From the NCBI GenBank assembly GCA_018340805.1, contig JACMZG010000008.1:57937962-58001961 (forward strand): a DNA stretch of 64,000 nt, in the 5' to 3' direction. Each line of letters starts with the position of its first letter. The first letter of the stretch is position 1. The stretch is from Microvelia longipes. Its lineage: Eukaryota; Arthropoda; Insecta; Hemiptera; Veliidae. The position numbers were made by a program, and so were the translations under genes. Shown piece after piece: positions 33,901-44,262 of the stretch. The notes beneath the pieces were generated by a model. The model saw only the letters and a program-made list of their open reading frames with translations, had not been told where the DNA came from and ran no database searches.

Positions 33901-35587
33901 CATTAATACAGCCCTAGAAGTAATTCAAACACCGATAAGGCTGATTGAGAACTGGTGCAAACAGGTAAAACTTTCAATCAATCCTGCCAAAACTGCACTT
34001 GTAATTTTCACCAAACAAACAAAACCTCACTCTGTGAGGCCCCCTATACTGTTTGGTGAACAACTACAGCTATCTGACCAGGTCAAATATCTCGGAGTAA
34101 TTCTTGACAAGAGGCTAAGTTGGAATCAACAGCTGGATAAAAATAATTAATAAAGCCAAACTGACTTTAATGACAGTCCGTAGAGCTGTAGGTAAAATCT
34201 GGGGACTTAAACCTCAAGTATTGCGATGGCTTTACTTAATGGTGGTCAGACCTATTATTACCTATTGTGCCCTTGTGTGGTGGCCTAAAGTCAATCAAAC
34301 CACCGCAATTATCAAACTGAACTCAGTTCAGCGCTTAGCCTGTCTATCCATTACAGGGTCCATGAACTCAGCACCAACTACTGCTCTAGAAGTCATGCTG
34401 AGCCTTCCGCCCTTGATCTTATTATAAAGAGTGAGGCTAGGTTGGCGGCTTACAGACTGCAGAACAGTGGGAACTGGAAGATCCCTACCATTAGAGGTTA
34501 CTCCAAAATAGTGAATGTAATTCAGAGTCCCATACTATCTATGAACTCTGATTACATGACCAACCTCTACTCCTATGAAAAACCCTTCACACTCAGTTGT
34601 GATAGGTTTCAATGGGGAACCACCTCAATCCTCTGGTGACACTGTATGGTATACAGATGGATCTAAGATGGACTGTGGCTCTGGGAGTGGCATATATGAG
34701 GCTCATGCAAATATCAAAACCTCATTTCCTTTAGGAAAGTATGCCACAGTGTTTCAGGCAGAAATATTTGCTATTAATGCCTGTCTAATAAAAATATTAA
34801 AAAGAATCCTAATCAGACTTCTATAAATATTTTTACTGACAGCCAAGCTGCCATTAAAGCTCTTGGTTCATACAAAGTCAACTCCAAGCTTGTCTGGGAG
34901 TGCTTACAAAACCTTCTGACCTTGTCACTCAACAACGATGTAGCAATCAGATGGGTGCCTGGCCATAAGGGAATTGAAGGTAATGAGCAAGCAGACATCC
35001 TTGCAAAAAAGGGGTCTGAGACCACTCCTGTGGGCCCTGAACCCATAGTAGCCATACCGAAAGCTATAGCTAAAGGTGTAATTAAAGATTGGCTCTTAAC
35101 CAATCACCTGCACCACTGGAACAAATCCTCAGGCATGAGGCACAGTAAACTTATGTTAAAAGGACCCAGTCCCAAAGTAACTGAGGACCTCCTGAGTATC
35201 AGCAGAAGGGACCTTAGAACAGTAACTGGACTACTGACTGGTCACTGTCACCTCCGAAAACATCTCCATACCATTGGTATCTTTAAAGATAACCCAGTGT
35301 GTAGGCTTTGTGAATCGGAAACTGAAACTGCATCTCACATACTTCTGAGATGTGAAGCCCTAGCCTTTCAAAGGTTCACCAACTTTGGTAGCAGCATTCT
35401 TACTAAGTTTGACTCTACCAATGAATCACTGGTCAAAAAGATCCTAGACCTAGTCCGGGAAAAAGGATTATTCTGACCTGGACCAATTGAGGGGATTGTA
35501 CAATAGACTTCCAGTCGCAGTGCATATGGGGGTCTATCCTCGACTCCAACCCCAATCTTTAATAATAATAATAATAATACATTTATA
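30902..35587 (+). mobile_element. Full-length non-LTR retrotransposon (endonuclease, RT, RNase H) with 11-bp target duplication
   Basis: The 11-bp repeat atacatttata occurs at 30902-30912 and 35577-35587. The element body (30913-35576, 4.66 kb) begins ggggaaaggttacggcagcg and ends in a short taataataataa tail, which blends with the start of the duplication. A 5' region of about 685 bases precedes the coding region. An RNase H domain, a single main coding region and a TAA-type tail place it in the I/LOA/R1/Ingi group of LINEs; I cannot choose the clade. Frameshifts make this copy inactive. Confidence 0.9.
31598..35476 (+). pseudogene. ORF2-type polyprotein of the plus-strand non-LTR element: endonuclease-RT-RNase H, frameshifted
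   Basis: The first frame (31598-32398) has an 85-residue leader and then an AP endonuclease: VQVNLQHSKAASAALCNLL, IALIQEPWV, and GCDANAHHAAWG-like residues. The endonuclease continues in 32359-33546 with a SDH motif at 32494-32502. RT follows: SFKPYKSPGPDSIYP, then after a shift near 33450-33490 GAFLDIEGAFDN, GCPQGGVLSPLLW and the catalytic YADD at 33863-33874. Later pieces are 34170-34427, 34575-34826 (RNase H start, VWYTDGSKMDCGSGSG) and 34922-35476 (RNase H end, WVPGHKGIEGNEQADILAKK, then a cysteine/histidine motif CRLCESETETASHILLRC). At least five frame changes are needed to read through. No separate gag-like ORF1 was found upstream. The protein would nick DNA and reverse-transcribe its RNA at the cut. 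Confidence 0.88.
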
Positions 35588-36477
35588 AATTTAAGTCAAC
35601 AAAGTTAAACAAACAAAAGAGAAAAAATAAATGTATTGCCTAATTAGGTACCTAAGAATTTTTTTAACTTATTTTTAAAGGTCTTGTAAGGGACAGTAGA
35701 AAGAATATGTATGGGCAAGTTATTGTACAGTCTAGGAGCTGTGAAAGCACTGTGATTACACGCAGCTGATGTTCTGCACCTAGGCGCAACTATCCTCTCA
35801 TCGTCTTGACTTCTAGTCTGATATTTATGTCTGAATAATGGAAAATTAGAAATATTTTTCTTAATTAATAAAATCTGCTTAAATTTGTACAAATTTCTTA
35901 TATAAGGCACATTAAAATCCTTAAAAACTTGGTCTGAAGCATATCTTATGTTTTTCTTTAAGCAGATTTTAATAATTCTTTTCTGTGTTATTTCCAATAA
36001 TTCATACTGGATGGCACCAAGTCCGCCCCATCCTAAAATACCGTACTGAAGGATGGACTGGCAAAGAGCTAGATAAACTGTCCTCAAGTTCTTTAATGAG
36101 AGAATAGTTCGCAGCTAAAGAAATTTATAAATGGTTTTTCTAAGCCTAGAACATAGATACTGTACATGTGCTTTCCATTTCATATTCTTATCTATTATAA
36201 TTCCTAGGTACCGAATTTCTTCACATTGCTTTAAAGGCTCGCAACTACATTTATATGTCAAGCAGTTTGAGTTGTGCAATTTAATTTGCCAGGTTTTATC
36301 ATTATTTAAGAGTACTTTATTCAAGGATCCTGCTTCAGTAATAGAAAGCATATATATTTAGTTTTCAATATGTTTAATGAGAGCCTATTTTCATCTAACC
36401 AAGCTTTGATTAGATTTATTCCTAGATTGGCTACTCTAAATACATCTTTCCAAGATTTTTTATGAAAAATTGCTACT
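35588..36477 (-). pseudogene. 5'-truncated LINE fragment: RT C-terminal region
   Basis: On the minus strand three frames carry the end of an RT-bearing protein. 36321-36512 has NLIKAWLDENRLSLNILKTK. 36115-36351 has EIRYLGIIIDKNMKWKAHV. 35644-36087 has LCQSILQYGILGWGGLGAIQ and a C-terminal KTFKNKLKKFLGT. These match the thumb and C-terminal region of CR1/Jockey-like LINE RTs; the catalytic palm and the endonuclease are missing (5' truncation). The 3' untranslated part starts near 35643, is cut by the plus-strand element and continues at 30747-30901. At its 5' limit it joins a Rep-A copy. Confidence 0.8.
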
Positions 36478-36760
36478 TTGTATTTGCAAAAAATCCGAAA
36501 CCGGGATGTCACCTGAAATATCCGTTTCAGACGTTTTTAAGGCCTTCTGAGTGGTTTTCGCAAAGTTGTCTGTCTGTATGTGTGTGTGTGTGTGTCTGTT
36601 ATCATCGTAGTTCCCAGTCTATTTATGTTACAGAGTTTAACCTTGATGTCAGTCTATTGGTGCAGTTGTGCTATTTGGAAAATATTTTTTTAAGACGTCA
36701 TTAACCCGCAATAATGACAGCAAAAATTTCAAAAATTATAAAACACAGAAAAACTCAATA

Positions 36761-37415
36761 GTCTTGTAAGTGTTAGTAACACTGAAGTGAAAATATTTTT
36801 TACACTGAATTAATTTAAATCTAAAACCAAAGCATATGCATCACTATACTTTGACCAGCTGTACAAATTTAAGCTTACAGAGCTTACCAGTATTGATTAG
36901 AATAGTAAAGTATAAATTAATTTTGTGTAATTATCTTTAAATTAATCCATCCCTATAACTTACTCCTTAGTCAGTGACTTGCTTACTTACTGTTAGTATT
37001 CAAGTATAATTTTTTATATAGGTTCGAAAATAAAAGTATACCTTCCATTTTACTTTTTAAATGTTTTTTTTTCGTAAACTCCGGTGTTACATGGGACACC
37101 TGTAGAACTACAAAACTAGAAGAGCCTACTTTTTCCCTTACATGAAAAAAGTACCTAAAGTTTCATGAATTTATGTCGAAGGATTACAAATCTAAGAGGG
37201 GGAGACGTTGATCCTGTCTGTATATATGACATTTTATTATGCTGTTTATTTCGCTGTATTGATTCCAAAGAGATTAAATTTGACACAAAAATTAACTTTA
37301 AGGTCAAATTGTTTGCTAGCAATATTAATATGTCAAGACTTTAAATTAAAAAAAACCTTCTAAAGAAAATATTAAAAAAACTTGGCTGATAATAGTTCAA
37401 ATGTGACCCAAATAC
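36761..37415. other. Gene-free interval
   Basis: AT-rich; no gene or clear repeat recognised. Confidence 0.4.
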
Positions 37416-37698
37416 TTTTTAGATGGCCACCCGATACAAATAATTTTTAGATGGCCACCCGATACAAATCATTTTTAGATGGCCACCCGATACAAATAAT
37501 TTTTAGATGACGACCCGATACAAATAATTTTTAGATGACGACCCGATAGAAATAATTTTTAGATGACGACCCAATACAAATAATTTTTAGATGACGACCC
37601 GATAGAAATAATTTTTAGATGACGACCCGATACAAATCATTTTTAGATGACGACGCGATACAAATAATTTTTAGATGACGACCCGATACAAATAATTT
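37416..37698. repeat. Minisatellite, 28-bp unit, about 10 copies
   Basis: The unit is tttttagatg, then gccacc or acgacc, then cgatacaaataa. The first three units carry agatggccac, all later ones agatgacgac (one has gacgacg). Single variants cgatagaaa and caatacaaa also occur. The array is direct-repeat only, without unique spacers. Confidence 0.92.
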
Positions 37699-39322
37699 TG
37701 TATAATTCTAACTCAGTTTGCTATTATGTAATACGAAAGCTCAATTTCTAACGCTATTAAATAACTGTTTATTAAATTAGGCGTATTTACTGTATTCATA
37801 CTTAATTTAAGCAAATAAATGTTGAGTCTTGCGAAAAAAATTATTATAACTTTATTGCTCTGGATAATATCATTCTGATATTTTATTGCGTAATTTATTT
37901 TATTAACCATTAACCCTGATACATATTTACATTATCATTATTAGTATGTAATAAAAAATTACAACGAAAACCCATTCGGCGAATTGTCCCCTTTAGTATC
38001 GTTCAGCTATAAATTAAGAAATTTTATGCGAATAAATGCTCTTGATATCGAAACGGATATGAACTTATCATTTTATGAGTGTTTTTTTTTATATTTTTGG
38101 CAAAGAAATGAAAAGAATTAGAGTAGTTTGTGGAATATTTCGGGTTAGACCAGTTTTATAAAACACAGGGACCCCAATTTGAACCCATATTGTGATTTTA
38201 CGATTATACTACAAAGAATCAAAAGCCGTCGGAAAATTATGTTTATATTAAATAAGTGACCGTTATAAATATAAGATATTTTAACATTTTCCATTAAAAA
38301 TTTAAAGATAATAACATACTTAGATGATGTCCAAGTATAAATGAATATCATTTTATATGCTGAATATCATTGATAATATGCTTAGTTATAAATCATGATA
38401 AAACTTTAGATTATCAGTTGAATTTCTCAACTTTTTTTAAATGCTAATATTTATTTAGCACTATATTATGTAAAAACACTTTTTCTTTATGATTAATTTT
38501 CTTATTTGTTTAAATAACATGTAAAAAATTTTGTATTTAAAACAGTTTATTGTTTCGTTCTCAATAATGTCGCTAAGATTTGGGAAACAAGTTTTGTGCA
38601 AGTTTATACATCATGACTACTACTTTTTGTTCAGAATATTAGGGAAAAGTAACTTATATTTGATTGAATCTAAGGAATGTTTTAATCCGCAAAAATCAAA
38701 AGGAAAAGAATTAAACAAGTGGTAAATGTTTTAAAAGAATCCAACATCCCCGCATTTATCTTTCGGTCGAAAAAGTTCCTGTTTTTTAGTTTCTTCGTTT
38801 AAAAACATCCTCAGGAATCTGCTCATATATTTAAGATATTTGCTGAACTCTCTGCATACTAGTTAATAGCTATATAGAAATAAGAAAGATTTCCCCTTAT
38901 ATGATCTTTATTGAGATTTTAAAAGTTCAATATTTGAACGCATTTATCTGAAGGCATTGAATCATCCGGTCCGACCAAGTAATAAATAATATCGAGAGGG
39001 CTGGGTTCAATAAATAGAGATGACTTGAGGAGATAACTAAAAAGAGAGTTGCGCTATATTTACGCAATAAACCTGCGCAGTCCATTACCGCAGTAGTTGT
39101 TCTTATGATTAAAAACTGCGAGGCCGGCTTGATCACTGGGAACCCCGAGGCTTCCGTCCGGTCATTAGTGTACCCTTTTCAAAACTTATTTGCAAACTTC
39201 TAATATCTACAGTGCCATATGGTTCATTGGAAAAAATATATGTTCGCTGCATTAAGTTTTATTTTAAAACTGAGTTATGAAGCATTTTAATTGATTATAA
39301 AGCCCGAACAAAACATTAATAA
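37699..39322. other. Gene-free interval
   Basis: No supported gene. Short frames (37713-37910, 38145-38351, 38531-38725, 38927-39136) have no recognisable domain or splice context. Confidence 0.4.
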
Positions 39323-39600
39323 AAGAGTAAACAAGTTATAATAACGGAGTAACACAAGTTATAATAAACGGAGTAACACAAGTTATAATAACGGAGTACA
39401 CAAGTTATAATAACGGAGTAACACAAGTTATAATAACGGAGTAACAAGTATAATAACGGAAGAACAAGTTAACGGAGTAACACAAGTATAATAACGGAGG
39501 AACACAAGTTAATAATAACGGAGTAACACAAGTTATAATAACGGAGTAACACAAGTTATAATAACGGAGTAACACAAGTTATAATAACGGAGGATAATGT
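39323..39600. repeat. Minisatellite, about 23-bp unit, about 12 copies
   Basis: The unit ataataacggagtaacacaagtt is repeated with small deletions in the middle (for example aagtataataacggaagaac). The last copy changes to ataataacggaggataatgt, the start of the next array's unit. Confidence 0.88.
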
Positions 39601-39707
39601 AAACATTTACTTCAATAAAAGTCAATCAATATTCGAGATATGTTAATTGTTCATTTTTATTATTGTTAGTTTTCCCCCACCAATGAAAGTAGAAATATTC
39701 TACAATA

Positions 39708-39903
39708 TTTTGGTAATAAAACATTTGCTTCAAGTAAAGTTATAATAAGGGAGGAAAATGTAAATATTTGCATTGTGTAAAGTTATAATAAGGAAGGAAA
39801 ATGTAAACATTTGCTTCAAGTAAAGTTATAATAACGGAGGAAAATGTAAACATTTGCTTCAAGTAAAGTTATAATAAGGAAGGAAAATGTAAACATTTGC
39901 TTA
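39708..39903. repeat. Tandem repeat, 43-bp unit, about 4.5 copies
   Basis: agttataataa starts at 39738, 39781, 39824 and 39867, exactly 43 bases apart. The unit continues ggaaggaaaatgtaaacat then ttgcttcaagtaa. It shares the core gttataataacgga with the 23-bp array 110 bases upstream. Confidence 0.88.
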
Positions 39904-41204
39904 GTGCATAATCAATAGTGGAGTTTGCCACAGTTAATAAGCTGTTTTCACAACTTATTTACTTATTAAATTTTTTTCAGAGTGCCAATTGAAAAGTAAA
40001 CAAAAACGAGAGGTAATCTATTGGATTGAATACGAAAAACTTAAAGTGACACAAACAGCAAACCTATTTTTTTATCTCGTGGGCGCAGCGTTATGTATTT
40101 ATTATATTCTTATAATGTATTGTTAATTTTCCTTTACTAATGAAAGAAGAAATATTCTGCAAATGTAATTAATCTTTGTAGTTTATTTCACTCACTTATT
40201 TTACTTACACTCACTTACTTACACTCCCTTTATTTTGTTATACTGTTTTTATTTATTGGTCCATCATACTCTGGCTATAATGTTCTACACTAGTGGATAC
40301 TTTTTTGTCATTTTACTAGAGAGTAAAAAACTTTTTACTATTTAAAACTAACTTTAAGTAAACTTAAGTAAAACTTTTGACTATTTCTTTTTTATAGCAA
40401 CAGTGCAGTAATTTAATAACGCAATTTTTTTAAGTAATAAAATTAAATAAATTTTCTTGTACAACTCATAAATAAACTGCAACCCCCCCTTCCCAAAAAA
40501 ATCCTGTGTACAAATAAGAAACTGTCTAAAAGCTCATTCTATTTTAAGTTTTATTGACAAATTCTTCAAAATAGTTTTTTTCTGTTAAAGTCTAAAATCC
40601 CAAATTATTATTCTCAACTTGATTCTAATAGAATTCAAAATGTATCAAGATTTATTCAATATTTTATTCGAGTTGAATTACTAGGTTTTTACAAATGAAT
40701 ATTTTACAACCATTCCGTTGTTAAAGCTAATGTAGAGGAAACTTAGAACAGAAAGGAATTATTTAACCAAATATATGTCCCTTATTCCGGAAAAAAATAT
40801 TCGAATAGTTAAAAAAAACGTGAAACGGACAATATTAGACTTTTAGATAAAGAGAGTCAGAAATATAATATGTGTAACTTTCAACTTCAAGAAGAAAGAA
40901 AGACAGAGCAAGTAGAGGTTTGTGGATGGAACGTGAGCAAAATTTTATACATTCTAAGAAAAAGCTAAAAACTATGTACTTGCCTTATCTTTTTGTTTTC
41001 TATTATAAGTTAATGTTAACTTTATATTTTTTAATTAAGTTAAATAAAAGTTTTAAAGGATTTAACTGAGAAGAGAACGTTTACCTTTGCGTTGAGCTTA
41101 ATTAGACCTTAAATTAGTTCCTATCTTTACTAAGGTTTATATATAGATTTTTTAAGGGTTTGTAGAAATAAACTAATTATTTAAATAAGTTTAGTATACT
41201 TTGG
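39904..41204. other. Gene-free interval
   Basis: AT-rich; nothing recognised beyond short direct repeats (cactcacttattttacttac, about 40190-40225). Confidence 0.4.
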
Positions 41205-41760
41205 TACAAAAAAGTTATACTTTGACGATCATCTTTTTACGCACGGTTTGCACTTCTTTAAAAGTAAACACATTTACAACATATAGGGTTTATGTATTTG
41301 CAAAAATGAAGTCTTTCGCTATATATAAAAATTTGACTAAAATCTTGATAAAAGTATGTAAAAAATTCTAATAAAAAAATTTAAAAAAAAACGAGTACGG
41401 GGTACCGCGAAACGTTTTCTCATTACATCGGATTCGCTACGCTCATCCTCGCAGTTTCTCACTGCGAATGAGCGCAGTTTTTCATAATATAAGAGACGTT
41501 GAATTTATACCGCAAAACAGTAGTATAATATAGTAATAAGTATAGTAAATACCTTCGATTAATTCCCAGCCCTTCACTACCCATCCAGGTAGTGACAACG
41601 CTCGATGCTACCTAAGTTTTATGATCCGCCAAAAATAATGGATATACTTGTTATATTAAAACGAAACCTGGTGTCCTTATTTATTACGCAAAGGTATATT
41701 TTTTACCAAATTTCAGCTCTATTGGATTATTTTATGATGAACAATTTAAAATTATGCTAA
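41205..41760 (+). repeat. Rep-A copy, 5' half
   Basis: The copy starts agttatactttgacgatcat then tttttacgcacggtttgcac, as in the 25855 copy. It continues gagtacggggtaccgcgaaa, ttacatcggattcgctacgc, agtgacaacgctcgatgcta and tttcagctctattggattat, then stops near 41735. Confidence 0.72.
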
Positions 41761-41862
41761 ATGAATCCTGTACTACATTCAGGCAGACATACAAAGCTCA
41801 GTTTAAGCTAATCTACAAAGTGTTTCAGCAAATTTCCTTTGATGCAATAAAATTAATGCCTA

Positions 41863-42051
41863 GTAAATAAGCAAATAATGCCGTAAAATAATGTACTAGA
41901 TAAGCATTACACGTAAATAATGCAATACTAGTAAATAAGCATACACGTAAATAATGCAATACTAGTAACTAAGCATACACATAAATAATTCAATACTAAT
42001 AACTAAGCATACACGTAAATAATGCAATACTAGTAAATAAGCATACACCGA
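41863..42051. repeat. Tandem repeat, 34-bp unit, about 5 copies
   Basis: The unit aatactagtaaataagcata then cacgtaaataatgc is repeated with changes aactaagc and acataaataattc. The first two copies are degraded. Confidence 0.85.
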
Positions 42052-42700
42052 AAACCTGAGCATAAACTGGATGGGTGCGCAAGAAAGTAAGCATTTTAAA
42101 CGAAATTCGCCCGGCTTGTGGACCACCGCACCAGAATTATTTAGTATTTATAAACTTATGAAGTGAAAATGTATCGATTACAATTTTTCTCTAAAAAGAT
42201 TCAAATCCGGGTCCCTGAGTTTTGATTAATTTGAGTACTTGGATCCCAAAATATAATAATTTAATATTTTCCGGCGAAAAATTTTAGCCTTGGATTTTTA
42301 ACGTTTTTTTGACAATTTTGCTGACTCAGCAAACCGGGTTAATAACGTCACAACAACCTGGCTTTCAATAAGCTCCGTGAACCATAGGTGTACCAACTTA
42401 CTTGAGGGTACTGCGGCTAATAAAATGATTGGTGAATACACTGCTAACTAATGTAAACTTGCTTAAGGCTTTGCTTGGCTATTTTAAACCTTTTAGACTT
42501 TGCTGGCTTTTTAAAAATTTTTACTTTGTCAAACTTGATCTTTGTTTTATTTTAGAGATTTAGAATTCAATTTTAAGAATACTATTAGAAAGTTACGAAA
42601 TTTAATTTTAATTATTGATTGCACCAATGCTATATTTTATGTTTCCAACCTTACCACCCATTAAACCTCAACGTTCTATTTGTTAAAGACCTGTTCAAAT

Positions 42701-42725
42701 CCCCTTATCCAAATTGGATAAGGGG
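42701..42725. repeat. Perfect hairpin, 10-bp stem
   Basis: ccccttatcc and ggataagggg flank a 5-base loop. This is the first of three hairpins within 330 bases. Confidence 0.75.
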
Positions 42726-42789
42726 TGGATCCCTTATTGACCATCCTAATCCTCTGTTACACCTCCTTTTTCCGAAACTCTACCTGAAA

Positions 42790-42815
42790 ACCTGTTGAGT
42801 TTATACTCAACAGGT
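42790..42815. repeat. Perfect hairpin, 11-bp stem
   Basis: acctgttgagt and actcaacaggt flank ttat. This is the second hairpin of the cluster. Confidence 0.75.
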
Positions 42816-42948
42816 AACCTGCCAGGGTCAAATGGCCCAGAGACCGAAGAAACCATTCATAAAATTACTTCCCCTCCTTGAAGGTTTTGCAGCCCCCGAC
42901 AGCTGATAAGCAAGAATTAAAGCCCCATCTTCCTTACCATTATGAAGA

Positions 42949-43029
42949 ATCAGCTACCGTCCATTGCTGTTAGATATATGAATATCCCTGATATTCATAT
43001 CTAACAGCAAGTATGGACCGGTAGCTGAT
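42949..43029. repeat. 81-bp near-perfect hairpin
   Basis: The left arm runs atcagctaccgtccattgct then gttagatatatgaatatc. The loop is cct. The right arm runs gatattcatatctaacagc then aagtatggaccggtagctgat. The arms are about 39 bases with only a few mismatches and bulges. The surrounding 42.66-43.05 kb is visibly richer in G+C than its flanks. Confidence 0.8.
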
Positions 43030-43154
43030 ACATCAATTGCTTCTTCAACTTGCGATAAATACAACCTCTTTACTTATTAGTTATCTTACTAATTAGATCT
43101 TTAGCTATTATTATTAAATATTATTTATTTTTTCTATTTGTTTATTTATTTATT

Positions 43155-43465
43155 TATTACTTTTCCTCATTTATATTGTAGGTTTTTTTGGAAAGTATTG
43201 TGTTTGCAAATAGATCCGAAACCGAGATGTCACCGGAATTATCAGTTTTAGGTGTTTTTAAGACCTCTAGAGTGGTTTTCACAAAGTTTTATGTCTGTAT
43301 GTGTGTGTGTGTGTGTATCTGCTATCATCATAGCTCTTAGTGTATTTATACTAGAGAGTTGAAACTTTGCAGAGAAATCAATCGAACCTCTGTAGTTGTG
43401 CTATTCGGAAAATATTTTTTTATGACGTCATAATACCACAATAATGACTAAGCAAAATTATAATG
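43155..43465 (-). repeat. Rep-A copy, 3' part, minus orientation
   Basis: The copy starts attacttttcctcatttata, then tttgcaaatagatccgaaac, tcaccggaattatcagtttt, tagagtggttttcacaaagt, a (GT)n tract, tatactagagagttgaaact and ttttttatgacgtcataata. Confidence 0.75.
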
Positions 43466-44134
43466 ACCCCTTGAAAGAAACTGAAGAAGATATTACAGAA
43501 AATACCTTTTATCTAAGAAAGTAAGCTAGAAGTACGCCACAATATTGCCTCTCGCAAGGCGATTTCTCATCTTTCCTTAACTACTACTACTATTAGTATC
43601 ATAGATATTGTAGTTGTACAATAGTTCTATTGTTTACAAGTACGAGAATTATATACTAACTGTAGCTATTTACTAGGTTAAAGTCCAATGACATGATATT
43701 AAAGTATACCAGTCCATAATGCGCTGTACTTGGAAACCTTTTAACTACTATATTCATGAGCACATAGTTTAGAGCAAAAAAAGGAAACTATTTAGTTTAT
43801 TTTTTAAAGTTTTTCTATTTAACTTGTTGGAGTGTTGAGAGACAAGATGAAAACTTCATGTTAGTAGTGCTTAAATTCTAAAGTTGTTAATCTTATCTCT
43901 AGACATTCATAAAATTCTTTTTTCGTTTTAAAAAAGAAAGCAAAGTTTAAATGAGCTTCCTTTAAACAGTTTTCAACTCTTTTCTTTACTTTCTGAAAAT
44001 TGTGAGATTTTTTTACGGTGAAAATAGCGTTAGCAAAGAATCTTAGCGAAAAGCAGTGTAAGTTAAGGTTGGCTATTCAGGATTAAAGTGAAAAAATTGT
44101 AGAAAGGAACTTGGATCAGTCCTAACAACAGTAA

Positions 44135-44136
<2 letters not shown>

Positions 44137-44208
<72 letters not shown>

Positions 44209-44262
44209 TATATTATATATATCTGTTGTGTGTGTGTGTGTTGTGTGGTGTGTGTGTGATAA
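44137..44262. repeat. (AT)n followed by (GT)n microsatellite
   Basis: (TA)n runs to about 44202, then a short spacer and ttgtgtgtgtgtgtgttgtg. The frame starting at 44226 is an artefact of it. Confidence 0.85.

Larger units (their letters stand above)
30709..36760 (-). repeat. Rep-A copy (minus) split by nested LINE insertions
   Basis: The left remnant (30709-30746) reads tttcctcatttatcgtagct then ataggaaaagtattgt. The right remnant (about 36478-36760) resumes ttgtatttgcaaaaaatccg then gggatgtcacctgaaatatc. In intact copies these two pieces are contiguous (...aagtattgtgtttgcaaa...ccgaaacc). The intervening 5.7 kb is therefore inserted. ttgt at the junctions may be a short target duplication. 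Confidence 0.75.

Noticed and set aside
33502..33903. 133-residue minus-strand frame
   Set aside because: Antisense shadow of the RT-coding region of the plus-strand LINE.
37416..37698. CRISPR-like array of short direct repeats
   Set aside because: Units are contiguous with no unique spacers, and the context is an insect genome; it is a minisatellite.
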